Positions 46,479 through 57,015 of a DNA stretch of 64,000 nucleotides are shown here, one piece after another. Positions within the stretch are counted from its first letter, which is position 1, and each line of letters opens with the position of its first letter. The DNA comes from Sternotherus odoratus. Taxonomy: Eukaryota; Chordata; Testudines; Kinosternidae. The DNA lies in NCBI GenBank assembly GCA_032164245.1, contig JAVMKO010000009.1:81229212-81293211 (forward strand). Direction: 5' to 3'. The position numbers and the translations under genes were made by a program. The notes under the pieces are model-generated. The model did no database searches and had not been told where the DNA came from. It saw nothing but the letters and a program-made list of their open reading frames with translations.

Positions 46479-47774
46479 CATCTGAGGTCACACTGGTAAG
46501 GCCAGGGTCCCGGTGGGCAGGGGCAGCCCCAGGCCATGCTATTCCCGGAAGTACCCGAATGCCCAGCATTCTGGGACTGTAAGAGAGGTGGTGGCCGCCC
46601 TTCAGATGGAGCTCCTGGGACCTCCTGATATAGTCACATTAAGGGACTCCCCTGATGACGCTCATGCAACCCTCCAGCTCTATCCCACTCTGTTGGTGCC
46701 TGGTGCTCATGCCATCACCTCGAACACAGTGTTCAATTATGACTTCCCTATTTTAAAAAAAAATGTATATCGGAAGCAGAAGGCATCAGAAAATGGATGA
46801 TGGAAATAATGAGTGAGAGGTAGTTTCTGTAAACACACCCACCCACACCCACACCCTTCTGCCAAAATGCAAGGATGCAACTCAAAAGACTCTTGTATCT
46901 TTTGAAAAGCCAACTTACTGGTTAACTACCCTTTGTCATTCAGACTGAAGCTGGTAAATGCTAGTATCATTAGAGAGAATGCTTCATACAAAAGATATTT
47001 AGCTAGAAAAATAAAACAGTGAAATCTTCAGACATACAGCTTAATGTTGGTAACATTTGAAAGATTAAGTCAGGGTTTTGTTGGTCTTTTCAGTTAGAGA
47101 AAAACAGTGCTGCATCTATAGACATTTCAAATTACTTAAAATAATTGTGCCTCAGTAGCTTACAAAGGGAATGATTACATAAAACGTAACAATTGTGTTA
47201 CTTATTACCCTTGACTTTGGGTCACTGTAGTGAAATATTTCATTTGGTATTATGTTGGTCTTCATCAAGCTATTTTCTGAAGCAATCTGTGACTCTTAAA
47301 CATTTGTTTCTTTGTGCTACCAAAAAAAAACAAAAACAAAAAACAAAACAGTGTTGGTTTGTTCCCTTAATATGTAGCAGATTATTCTAGCATTCTGCTA
47401 ACCCCTTAAGAGAAAAGGAAATCTAAGAAAGATTCAGAGTAATTTCATTGAAAGCTTCCCCTTTTCACTTTCTCAGTTCTCATAATGTTAATTCCTCCAA
47501 GTTTGTTCCTTAGGCAGAGAGGATATGAACCATAATATTTTGAAAAACACTCTTTTGCCACTATCCTGTAAACCGGGATCTACAATGGTTGGCTAATTAC
47601 AGACATTGTTTCTCATCTCTCCATGTCCACACACCCCATTCAAATGCTAGACGAATAATCCACACTCCCTGATCGGAGATAACAAGCTGGCTCAGCTTAA
47701 TTGGACTAACCTTTTCACCTCCCACCTGGCTCTTACCTACTTTTCTATAACTGCCTGTTTGTGAACACTTCTAC
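46479..47774. other. Unassigned DNA, no gene seen
   Basis: One 95-codon frame (46513-46800) lacks motifs. An A-rich tract lies at 47321-47350. Sequence from about 47640 may be an upstream part of the repeat A unit that follows. Confidence 0.45.
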
Positions 47775-47910
47775 TGCCTGCATCCGACGAAGTGGGTATT
47801 AGCCCACGAAAGCTCATGCTTCAAAACTTTATAGTTAGTCTTTAAGGTGCCACAGGACTTTGTTAACTCTGCTATTCCAGACTAACACGGCTACCACCCT
47901 GATTCTTGAT
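47775..47910 (-). repeat. Interspersed repeat 'A', single copy
   Basis: Order on the plus strand: 'tctactgcctgcatccgacgaagtgggtattagcccacgaaagc', 'gtctttaaggtgccacaggactttgtt', then the head block 'ccagactaacacggctaccaccctgat'. It is close to 63826-63960 over the whole length, including the start. Orientation is given with the head as the 5' side. Confidence 0.8.
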
Positions 47911-48295
47911 ATCCTGTAAATGATTTTCTTGGATTTGAATGAACAAGATAAACCGTATCAGTTTGTTTACCTGCAGGTTCCGCTGATCGCAGCTCTCACT
48001 GGCCACAATTCACCCTCCCAGGCCAATGGGGGCTGCAGAAAGCTTTCATTGGCCTGGAGCATAGCGGAAACATTCCGTGAGTGAGAGTTATCATGAGATG
48101 ACAATGAGTTCATACTTCTAAGGACAACAACCTCAATAGACCAGACAACACATTGGTATGCAAGCACGAATCTAGATGCTTGAAACCTAAAATTTAAAAT
48201 TGATACTAGGGCAATTCCCAAAAAAGTTATAATCGATCCTGGGGTGGAGATCTTGAAAGAGATTCTATGTGTGGCTAGTAACAAGATATTGGATA

Positions 48296-48475
48296 GAAAA
48301 TGAGAAATACTTGTGGCACCTTAGAGACTAACCAATTTATTTCAGCATAAGATTTCGTATAATTTATTAAGCATAATTTATTAAGCTTATGCTGAAATAA
48401 ATTGGTTAGTCTCTAAGGTGCCACAAGTAGATCTCATTTTCTTCATGGTTACAGACTAACACGGCTGTGAATCTT
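48296..48475. repeat. Second fold-back copy of repeat 'A'
   Basis: The left arm (48296-48351) and right arm (48385-48440) are inverted copies of 'tgtggcaccttagagactaaccaatttatttcagcataag' and flanks. Between them are 33 bases containing 'aatttattaagcataatttattaag'. Only the right side continues into the head block ('cagactaacacggctgtga'). It is a different subfamily from the 31.06-kb copy ('accaatttatttcagc' in place of 'aacaaacgtattggagc'), so the two fold-backs formed independently. Confidence 0.85.
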
Positions 48476-48605
48476 AAATATATTGGATGTTTGTCGCCAG
48501 TTGTGGCCAGTTCCTTGGGAACTGGAGAAAGACAAGGTTCTTCAACAAAGAATATATGTAAATGTAAAGTCTGACAGCCCCTCTACTAGAGTCACCAGCA
48601 ATACT

Positions 48606-48640
48606 GGAATCAGAGAGGTAGCCGTGTTAGCAATACTGAG
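48606..48640 (+). repeat. Head-only fragment of repeat 'A'
   Basis: 'gaatcagagaggtagccgtgttagcaatactg' keeps only the head block seen at the ends of the A copies at 47.8, 48.4 and 63.9 kb. Confidence 0.6.
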
Positions 48641-48689
48641 ATTACATTTAGTTCAGAAACTGGAATGCATTAAAAAGGAAGCTATACGG

Positions 48690-49330
48690 GTTTTGATATC
48701 TCACTCCAATCTGCGAGCCACTGTGCTACTGCTCTGCCTCAGCAAGGTGAGCTTTGCTGTTGCTAAGCGATGTGCCACATCCTGACACACAAGCTGGTTG
48801 GTCTTGCCAGTAAACTCTTCAGGACTCTGCCAGCCAAACCTGGCCTTGAAGGTAACAGTCAATGAACCCCAGTTCCTGAGTTCCCCAGAGACGTCTCTCT
48901 GCAGTGTCCAGTCCCTCTCACAGACGTTATCAAGTTTGTTGCCTCCAAAGAGACAGAGCACACACCAGCCTGGTAGTATCACTGCAGAGCCGCCCTTCAG
49001 TTTAATACGCACCACACTGACAGGGTTTTGTAATAAAACAAAATTAAATTTATTCAGAACAGAGATTTACGTGATAACAAGTAAGACTAGAAGACACAGA
49101 TGTGTTTACAAGTAAAACAGAACAAAACCCGCTTTCTGGTGACTTTAGGCCAGTTACAAACTTTGTCTAAGTAGGTTTCTCACCTATAATCAGTTCCTAG
49201 AAACTCCAACCCCCTCAGCTGAAAATCTGCCCTTCTCAGATTTCAAGAGCTCAGGTCTCTTTTTTCCATCCAGATGGACGCCAAAATGGCTTTATGTTTC
49301 TGCTGATACCCTTAGGCATATTACTGGGCT
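48690..49330 (-). mobile_element. LTR-like block, minus strand
   Basis: On the minus strand it has AATAAA (49049-49054, inverted) followed by 'ttttattacaaaaccctgtcagtgtggtgcg', which resembles the R/U5 part of a retroelement LTR. The rest, 'gtctctttggaggcaacaaacttgataacg', fits no gene. Terminal TG...CA and a target duplication were not identified. It lies directly next to the gypsy pol remnant but in opposite orientation, so the two may be unrelated. Confidence 0.4.
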
Positions 49331-50260
49331 CAAAACAACTGGATGACCTTCCGTCTAGTCTGGACTATGGCTGATGTGATTTTCTTCAACATTGTAGACA
49401 CACCAGGGAAGATACTCCAAGCAGCAGATGCTCTATTTAGAATCCCAATTAAGCAACCATCAATGGAAGATAAAAAGGCTTTAGAGAAAGATGTCAAAGT
49501 CTACACTTACCTTGTGCTGGCAGCAATTCCAGCATCTGCCGGCCGACTTCAGCAAATCAGAGATGAATAACTAAAGGATGAGACTGCCCAGAAACTTACT
49601 TGATTCTTCCAAAGAGGGTGGGGTCAAAGGAGTCAGCTTTCAACAGACCTTCTACCATATTGGCAGAACCAAAATGACCTTCATGTGGCCAACGGTCTGC
49701 TTTCCGAAAGGACGGCAGATTTTTATCCCAACAATATTTCAGAAAGAGATGCTCTCCAAAATCCATTAGGGAAATCAAGGTATAAGAAAATGCAGGGCAA
49801 GCTCAACAATCCATACGATGACCCAGTCTGAGGAAGCAAATTCAGACTTTATTAAAAGTCTGCAAGGAATGAAACAAGGAAAATCAAATGACCAAACCAT
49901 TACTTTTGATAAAGCCAACTGACAGATCTCGGCAGTGAGTAGCAACAGATTTGTTTTTCTGGAATTGACACACATGCATTATTGTAGTTGATTACTTCTC
50001 CAGATATATTGACTTGGCTTTACTTACACAGACTTCATCGGCATAGGTCATCCAGGAATCAAAGTTAGTATTTTCAAAACATGGTGTCCCTAAAGTCCTC
50101 GTGTCCTATAATGGACCTCAATTCACCTGTGAAACATTCTTAGCATTTACATAGGGCTTTGATTTTGAAGACCATACTAGTAGTCACTTTTCCACCAGAG
50201 GAACAGGGAGGTGGACGGAGAAATGCAGACGACTTTAAAAAGACTCCTCAAAAAAATCAT
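49331..50260 (+). pseudogene. Ty3/gypsy pol remnant: RNase H end and integrase, broken
   Basis: This is part of a retrotransposon polyprotein. Frame 49343-49570 has PGKILQAADALFRIP, the end of the RNase H domain (gypsy: GK...TADALSR), and DVKVYTYLVLAAIP, the linker that follows. Downstream pieces show the integrase: IFIPTIFQKEMLSKIH and a GNQGI relic of the H-x-G-I zinc-binding start; VVDYFSRYIDLALL with the first catalytic Asp (about 49990); SYNGPQFTCETF (about 50110), where gypsy has SDNGPQF, so the second catalytic Asp is lost; and HTSSHFSTRGTGRWTEK, the third catalytic region. Stops occur between and within them (for example about 49770 and 50150). It is inactive. No LTR pair was matched to it. 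Confidence 0.88.
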
Positions 50261-50284
50261 TCTTCCGTACAGAAACAGAACCCT

Positions 50285-50410
50285 GATTAACACCTCAGTT
50301 CCCCCATCTGTAAAATGGGAATAATGTTACTCTCTTTGGTAAAGTGATTTGAGATTGACAGATAAAAGAGTACTACATAAGTGCAAGGTGTTATTGATGT
50401 TCTTACTTAT
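50285..50410 (+). repeat. SINE (MIR-like), plus strand
   Basis: 'cctcagttcccccatctgtaaaatgggaataatgttac', then 'ggtaaagtgatttgagattgacagataaaagagtactacataagtgcaaggtgttattg', the 3' half of the family. Confidence 0.85.
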
Positions 50411-50414
50411 TAGT

Positions 50415-50632
50415 TCATTATAATACTACCTAGCTCTTATATAGCTGTTATCGGTAGATCTCCAAGCGCTTTACAAAAGAAGTCAGCATCATTAACCCCA
50501 TTCCACAGATAGGGAAACAAACAGAGAGGTGAAATTACATGAAGGTCATCCAGCAGGTGAACGAGAAATAGAACACAGGTCTCTAGAGTCCCAGCCCAGT
50601 TCTCTATTCACTAGGCAACACTGCCTCCCTAT
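50415..50632 (-). repeat. SINE (MIR-like), minus strand
   Basis: 'tagctcttatatagctgttatcggtagatctccaagcgctttacaaaag', 'ccattccacagatagggaaacaaacagagagg', 'ggtcatccagcaggtgaac' and 'aacacaggtctctagagtcccagcccagttc' follow the family order read from the minus strand. It faces the plus-strand SINE immediately upstream, so the two form an inverted pair. Confidence 0.85.
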
Positions 50633-50874
50633 TACTACTATTATTAATATCCATTATGTATCTTAAGGAGTCAATATTACTTCCTGTTTCTCATATCATA
50701 GGTATGCCATCGCATAGATCTCAGCATAGACCAAGTAACCTCAGTTCTCGGGAATTAATGTGCAGCTTTAAAGTGACTCACAAAAGAAGCAGCATATATT
50801 ACCTTATAGGCTTCTCTGTAAAATTATCTACACCCCTTTGAGACATGGTTTAAAGAAAGAGTCTGCAGGATATA

Positions 50875-51227
50875 CCGTATTTTTCGTCTTATAGGACGCT
50901 CCGGCCTATAAGACGCCCCCTCGTTTTTTAATAAAAAAGCCGGACAAAAAAAAAAAAAAAAAAAAAGCGCCTCGCTCTCCCGTCCCCGCCGCGCGGGCGG
51001 GCTGCCGAGGTTCCCCCCTCCCCGCCGCGGGCGGGCTGCCGGGAACGCTCCCGGCAGCCCGCCCGCGGCGGGGAGGGGGGAACCTCGGCAGCCCGCCCGC
51101 GCGGCGGGGACGGGAGAGCGAGGCGCTTTTTTTTTGCCCTATAAGACATTCGCCCTATAAGACGCACCAACTTTTTCCCCCCCGTTTTGGGGAAGAAAAA
51201 GTGCGTCTTATAGGGCGAAAAATACGG
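50875..51227. mobile_element. Tc1/mariner-like MITE (CCGTATTTTTCG ends, TA target)
   Basis: Both ends are CCGTATTTTTCG(T/C)C(T/C)TATA in inverse orientation (50875-50893 and about 51209-51227), flanked on each side by TA, the mariner target. The words 'cctataagacgc' and 'gcgtcttatagg' recur inside, also near the right end. There is no transposase, and the centre is a long perfect hairpin (see separate entry). The 353-bp element is complete. Mariner-type is inferred from the TA target and ends. Confidence 0.85.
50958..51135. repeat. Perfect GC-rich inverted repeat with 4-nt loop
   Basis: The left arm 50967-51044 (78 nt) is the exact reverse complement of 51049-51126. The loop is ACGC (51045-51048). 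The pairing goes on into A-run/T-run (9 more bases), for 87-nt arms. Each arm holds two related GC-rich units ('tccccgccgcg..gggcgggctgccg'). The left A-run is longer (21 A) than the right T-run (9 T). Confidence 0.95.
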
Positions 51228-51735
51228 TAATTCATAGCAGGTAAAAATACAAAAATCTTTAGGGAAGCTCTCCTTCATGGCAGCAAAAATCTTCAGAAGT
51301 ACTTCCCACAAGCAGAAAAAGATGCTTGCCCTAGTGACAGAGAATAATCATCTCCCTACAAGCACTTGCTCAATGACTGCTGAAGTTAACAGGTTTCAAA
51401 GTGTCAGGCTTTCCTTTGGAAGAGAGAGGGAGTTACAAATGCAAAGCAAAATCCACATTGTCTCTCTTGGAAAAAATACTACTTGCTAAAAGGTGATGGG
51501 GAGAAAAAGAATCGATTATGAAGGGGAGAAAAATGCCCAGGAATGTGAAAATGATGGGTCCGTTTGTTCAACCCCCAAAACTACATGAATTCTGATTGCC
51601 AAACACAATCTCACTAATTAAGACAAGGTCAGCTGACCAACATCTGTCATCTAAATCTATGTAAATTATAGACTTGGCATCAATACAGACTGAAGGGGAA
51701 GTGTTGTCCTAATCTGGGGAAGAACCTATTCCTCC
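51228..51735. other. Unassigned DNA, no gene seen
   Basis: One 70-codon frame without motifs. No repeat recognised. Confidence 0.5.
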
Positions 51736-51739
51736 CATA

Positions 51740-51985
51740 ACTTCCACTCTACCTTGAAAGGTGCCTTACAATATGTTCTAGCTACTTATGCTAACCACTC
51801 TTTTTCACCTTGCATTTTGCTGTGATGTTGGGAGTACCTTTTCCAGACCTGTGAAGAGCTCTGTGTAATTTGAAAGCTTGTCTCAATCACCTACTGAAGT
51901 TGATCCAATAAAAGATATTACCTCACCCACCTTGTCTCTCTAATATCCTGGGAGTGACATGGCTACTACTACACTGCATCCTTTC
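51740..51985 (-). repeat. Interspersed repeat 'B', near full length
   Basis: Read from the minus strand it runs head 'gtagccatgtcactccc', 'aggatattagagagacaaggtgggtgaggtaatatcttttattgg', 'cttcacaggtctggaaaaggtactcccaac', 'aaatgcaaggtgaaaaagagtggttagcataag', 'agctagaacatattg'. The head is like that of repeat A ('gtagccgtgttagtc'), although the bodies differ. Confidence 0.75.
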
Positions 51986-53699
51986 CTTCCGACATTCTTG
52001 TTCTTCCAATTCACGTTTTCATAGGAATGGACAACAAAACCTATTTTAGACCAGATGAGCCTTAGTTCTAAGCGTCCCTCTTGCTGTCCTGAATCAGTCT
52101 AAACGCCATGGTATTCACGGTGACCACATAGCATAGCTGCCATCATCCTTTCCATCCACAAGCCTTTCTGAAATCACTGCCAAAAACTCAGTCATAAAAC
52201 CCCAAATAGATGCAAAATAAATTGGTATTCTTAGCAAAGTGCTTCTTTGTCTCCAGCAAATCAATCCCAGTGTTAATATTCTGGAAATCTTCATTGCCAG
52301 ATGCAGTATTATATTTATTCCACATGGCGTTATGAAGATGAGAGCGGTGTTGGGGGGGGGGGGGGCAAAGGTGGGCAAAAGGATGGAAAGTGATTGTGAA
52401 AAGAAGAGTGTACATTACAGCAAGAAGTAGATTGCAAATGTACCAGGGGCTATCAGAACTCTGGGGACTGCTCTCCTATCAGATATGTGCAGACAGCTCC
52501 CCCTGAGCTCCATGGGTATGAAAAGATCATTAGGAATTCAGAGCTAAGAAAAAAGAATCCTTCTGCATTTTTACTTCCTACTGCTCTTCCTGCCTGGCAG
52601 CAAAACACTGGACTAGATTGGTCAATGGTAACACCACAGTTTCTAAACATGTCACATCAGAAAATCAAGATGTGATCATGTAATGACCGTAATACTGCAT
52701 TTGCACATGGCAGAAAAATTGAGAAATTGAACTATGAATTTTGTGACTCTTGTGGGCTGAAGAGAGAACTTCAAGCGCTTCCTCCTCCAAGGAATAGACT
52801 CCAAAAAATCAACCTTGCTGACCGCAATGGCAACCCCCCATAGATTTCAATGGTGTAAAATCAGTCCTGTAGTTAGCGCTATATAGAAGTTGTTCATTTT
52901 TTCAGTATGTTGTCTGACGGTAAGTGCGAGCATGCTAAAAACATGGTTACATGAACTGCTAATATAGTCTCTGAGCCTACAGTAACTCTCAGTACCATAA
53001 AGTAATGAGGCCAAGCATTTTAATAACATCCTTTGAAATTATAGTGAATATTATTAATGAATAATGGACATATTCATCAGGGTGTTCTGAGTATACTCAC
53101 TCCTGGCCACATTCTTCTCTATACCCTTCCACTAAAACAGAGTCAGTCATCATTTGATACCATTGGAAACTGCCACTGGAGACAGGGATGGATCCACCAT
53201 TGGATCTATGCCAATTTACACCGGGTGGGGGTCTGGCCCAGGAAATCTGCAAAGAGAGAGGTGAAAGAGTTGGGGGAGGGGGCTGAAGCGCTGCTGGGGA
53301 TCAGCACTTTCTTGAGGTTTGACATTTACAGCTATTTCCTTCCCCTTTCCCAAATTAAAAGAACATGGAAACCATAGAACATGAGCAAAATGTCCTGTGC
53401 TTGAGGGCACAAAATACATGTGTGCCCATTACTAGATGCAACAAATACAAGAGGGGAAGAGCAAAGAGCAACCCACTTGGGGATCTTGTCGTATAAAACT
53501 TCTCAAACGCACCTCAGCATGGGTTTATTCAAGGCCTGGGCTGGTGATGAACACTGGCTACCCAGTGAAACAGCTTGGTGAGAAGCAGAGAGAAAAAGAA
53601 ACCCAATGAGCATTTCCCTGCACACTCTCCACTGCTGCACATTTCAGTAACATCCGCCACCTGGACCTTCTCTTGATACTATCTTTGCATTAACCCCGC
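51986..53699. other. Unassigned DNA with G14 run
   Basis: A run of 14 G lies at 52352-52365. No gene: longest frame 106 codons at 53057-53377, featureless. Confidence 0.5.
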
Positions 53700-54500
53700 T
53701 TCTCAGACAGGTTTTATGCCATGCCAGATACCCTTTGTCAGAGGTTATTGCAAATATACGGTGCTTTGGAACGGAGACTCCATGGGTTCCCACAACGTTT
53801 GCCTTCCACACGCGTCAAGGGACACTTGCGAGCATGTTTTGCTAATGTTGTACTCACCGTGCAGCCTGCGAGAGGGTTTTTGCTGTGGTTTGTTAGCTTA
53901 CAAGAATCAGAATGTGACAGAATATATTCCCCAAGTGCCAGGTTGCCTGCAGCATCTCTTTCTACTAAACTGACTTCTCTGTAGACACTACCCTGGGCCT
54001 GATAAAGTACCCGACAATGGAGCCTTCGCCACGCAAAGAGGGTGCCAGTCTCTGACCTATCCCCGGGCATGCTTGGCGCTCTTCTTTCCTCATCCCCTCT
54101 CCTCCTTTCTGCACTCCGGCTTGCCCGCCTCACACTGAGCTGACGTCCCATTGTTTATTTTTCAAATATCCTCACAAGGCAGAAATTTCCCAAGTGGCTA
54201 ACTTCCTTCTGCAGACTCTTTTCTCACACAGCCAGAGGCTACATGGCTGCTGCCGCCGCCTTTTTTGATCTGGAGACAGAGGTGGGGAGGAGGGGGGAAT
54301 TCCACCGCAGTGCTATTGGTTTTCTTTTCAAGAGGCCTGGCCGTGTCGCACATGGCTACATGCCTCCCTCGGTCGTCATCGCCAGCGCTGCTTCCACCGG
54401 CTCTTTAGGACGGCAGCCCCTGTTGCCTCATTCCCACTGTTTGCTTGCCACCGCGTCTGACTCCTGCTGTAACTGACACCACAGCACTGCCAGCCCCAGA
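53700..54500. other. GC-richer, CpG-containing stretch of unknown role
   Basis: This stands out from AT-rich neighbours in having scattered CpG (for example 'ccgccgcc', 'ggtcgtcatcgccagcgctg' at 54371-54390, 'cacgcgtc'). Frames of up to 137 codons (53738-54151 minus; 54243-54476 plus) are open but show no motif. It could be a regulatory region, a non-coding exon or old repeat; the sequence alone does not say. Confidence 0.3.
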
Positions 54501-54959
54501 TTCACTGGATGATTCCTTTGTGCTACTGCGTGTTAGATCAGGAACTCCATCCTCTCAACTGTTTCTCATGCTGGCTGGTGCTACTCAATTCAGAGAGGGA
54601 GCGGATGTCTGGGCGAACGGTCACCCGCGCACAGGTGGTTCCTGCGGCTGGCTTCATGATCCTAGTAATTTTCACACCACCTTGCAGGGGACCAGGAAGC
54701 AGGGGGTTACAAGGCTAATGTTAAATTCATCATGGACAATTCAGCTACTGCTGCTCCGCAATGCCCCTTTGCTCTTGTCTGTTACCAGTGGAAACTACAG
54801 CTAGTTTATATCGGTCCTATATAGCAAGTAGCTTTTGAAACAGAGTAAAAAGGATATCTATTGAAGTAACTTTTATATAGCGCTACAAGTCTTCCAATAG
54901 AAAGTAGTAAGGGGCTAGCTGAAGGATTCTGGTGGAGTGTGGTGGAATTTCCATTTGGG
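54501..54959. other. Unassigned DNA, no gene seen
   Basis: One open frame (54445-54804, 119 codons) overlaps others and has no recognised features. Confidence 0.45.
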
Positions 54960-55130
54960 ACTAGTGGAAAGCAGCTAAGCACAAGAGTGGGAATCAGGAG
55001 ACCAGAGGTTTAGTCTTAGCACTGTGTGATCTCGGGCATGTCACTATTTCATTTTGCCTCGGTTTCTTCATCTGTAAAATGGGGTTAATACACTTTCCTG
55101 ACTCAGACATGATCGATGCAGACTTTAAAG
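54960..55130 (+). repeat. SINE (MIR-like), plus strand
   Basis: 'gtgggaatcaggagaccagaggtttagtcttagcactgtgtgatctcgggcatgtcac' and 'gcctcggtttcttcatctgtaaaatggggttaatacac' are the 5' body and middle of the family in order. Confidence 0.85.
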
Positions 55131-56475
55131 TTTCAGTGACATTCTAAAGGTGACATTGAGAGCAGCCAAGAACAGTAGTTGGCTGCAGAGCAGAAAGTTA
55201 GATGAGATCTTAGATTTAATCTAGAGAGGAATGAAGAGGAAGGGAAACTGGATGAAATGTCTGGAGACTCCCCGTGGTCGGGAAATAAATTCACTAGGTC
55301 TTGCTCAAGTTACTGACAGTCTCTAATCAATTAATTGTGAGCCCTGCACAGAGGAAAGGCATTCAGTTTCTTTAAGGATCTCTAACTAGTGTTAAAGTTC
55401 AGGTAAATTTGTCTGCCACTCTCACACCCATGTCTATTCTGGAAAAAGAGTTCTGACCCTTTGCTCATCTATGTAAACTGTTTTAAATAAATCTTGTTTT
55501 AGGTCACCCAGAAAGGTCCAGTACCAGAAAACAGATCCATCCGGCTGGATGCATGTGCCCTCTGAATGCCTATTAAAGTCAAGGATGCTCCATAGGGGTG
55601 CAAGAATCCACACTGCAGGATGGGACCTGGGAAACTCATCACACACGTATAAAAAGTAAGATTCTAACACTCTTAGTTGTGGAGAAAAGCTTAAAAAGGT
55701 GAAACTAAAAGCTCATAAACAAGCTGACCAATCAAATGAACCCAAATTATTTTTAAAAAACCTGATGATTTTTTTAAATGAACTTCATGAGATTTTGTAG
55801 CCAGCCCCATGAAAGTTGAACACTTAAGGTTGGCAAGACGGTATAAGCCACATGGGGAAAGTGCGCAGCAAACCAGCCTCAACATTGCCAAACGACGTAT
55901 CTGGGGCTAGGAGGATATGTCCACAGTGTGGAGTTTGGCTGTTCTCTGTATCTCTCTTTTTTCCTCTCTATACAACTCCTTTTCAATTCGATCTGGTGCA
56001 GCCTACTGGCTGCTTAGGATCACTGGCTGCTACCTAGCCACCTCATGATGTCTCCACTGGGAGGAGGAGTGCAGTGGGCAGACGAGCTTTTCCCTTAAAT
56101 CCAGGAAGGTCCTATTTAGAGAGGAACAGGGAGTGAGAAACAATCCCTAACTACTTCATTAGGGAGCAACACCAGGAGAATCCACCCAATACCAGTATTT
56201 TTTGGATTAGCTCAAAAAGTAACAACTGTGAGAAAATGATTCAAAATGGCTCCTGCCAACCCTCCTGGTGGCTCAGAGTAGCTCATCCAATGAGAAAACC
56301 AGACTATAGTTCACTCAGGAACTCTCTGCTTCTGGGTAGCAAGTATTTGGCCTACATGCTGTAAGCTTGTCATGAAACCACTACAACCACCTTCTTCACC
56401 CACTCTATGCTGTTCTGTCCTCTCCTCCCATTAACTCATGCCACTGGAGGGCAGCATATACAGTAATTAGGAGAT
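55131..56475. other. Unassigned DNA, no gene seen
   Basis: Short frames only; nothing recognised. Confidence 0.5.
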
Positions 56476-56615
56476 GTTGGTTCAGCCACAAATTCACTAT
56501 GAGACCTCTAAACTGTGGCTCAGTTTTCCCATCTGTAAAATGGGAATTATACCTCACTCAGAGGCACTGGGGGGATCCATTTACTAATGGACATGATACA
56601 GCAGATGCCCTAGTC
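56476..56615 (+). repeat. SINE (MIR-like) fragment, plus strand
   Basis: 'tggttcagccacaaattcactatgagacctctaaactgtggctcagttttcccatctgtaaaatgggaattatacctc' holds the central block of the family; the 5' part is diverged. Confidence 0.75.
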
Positions 56616-56756
56616 AACACTCCACTGCTTTCCTCCTTTATCTAACAGAAGCCCATATTTTGTTGCATTTAGGAAGCAATACACTGGAGCAGAGACCAAA
56701 TCCCATAATGTCCAATATCCATAACAGAGCCAGGATTAAAAATCAGAGGAAGCAGT

Positions 56757-57015
56757 GTTATCCAGAGGCTAGTGCACTAGACCAAGTCTCAGGTGACATG
56801 GATTCTATTCCCTAGTCTGGTGTGTGAACTTAGGCAAAGAGACCTTTGCCTCTTCTTGCTTTTACACACCTTATCTATAAAAATCTTAAGCTCATCTAGG
56901 CAGGGAGTGTCTCTCGCTAATATTTTTAACAGTGACTGGCTCAATGAGACCCCACTCTTGGTTGGGACTTTTAGGCACTACCATAATAGGAATTATTTAT
57001 CATTATAATCACAAT
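56757..57015 (+). repeat. SINE, near full length, plus strand
   Basis: The 5' body 'ccagaggctagtgcactagaccaagtctcaggtgacatggattctattccc', the middle 'tgtgtgaacttaggcaaagag...cttatctataaaaatcttaagctc' and the 3' end 'tcaatgagaccccactcttggttgggacttttaggcactaccataataggaattattta' are all present in order. The last block gives a fuller 3' end than other copies here. Confidence 0.8.

Noticed and set aside
52352..52365. G14 run as a functional quadruplex
   Set aside because: A single homopolymer run is better explained as slippage and may be mis-sized by sequencing.
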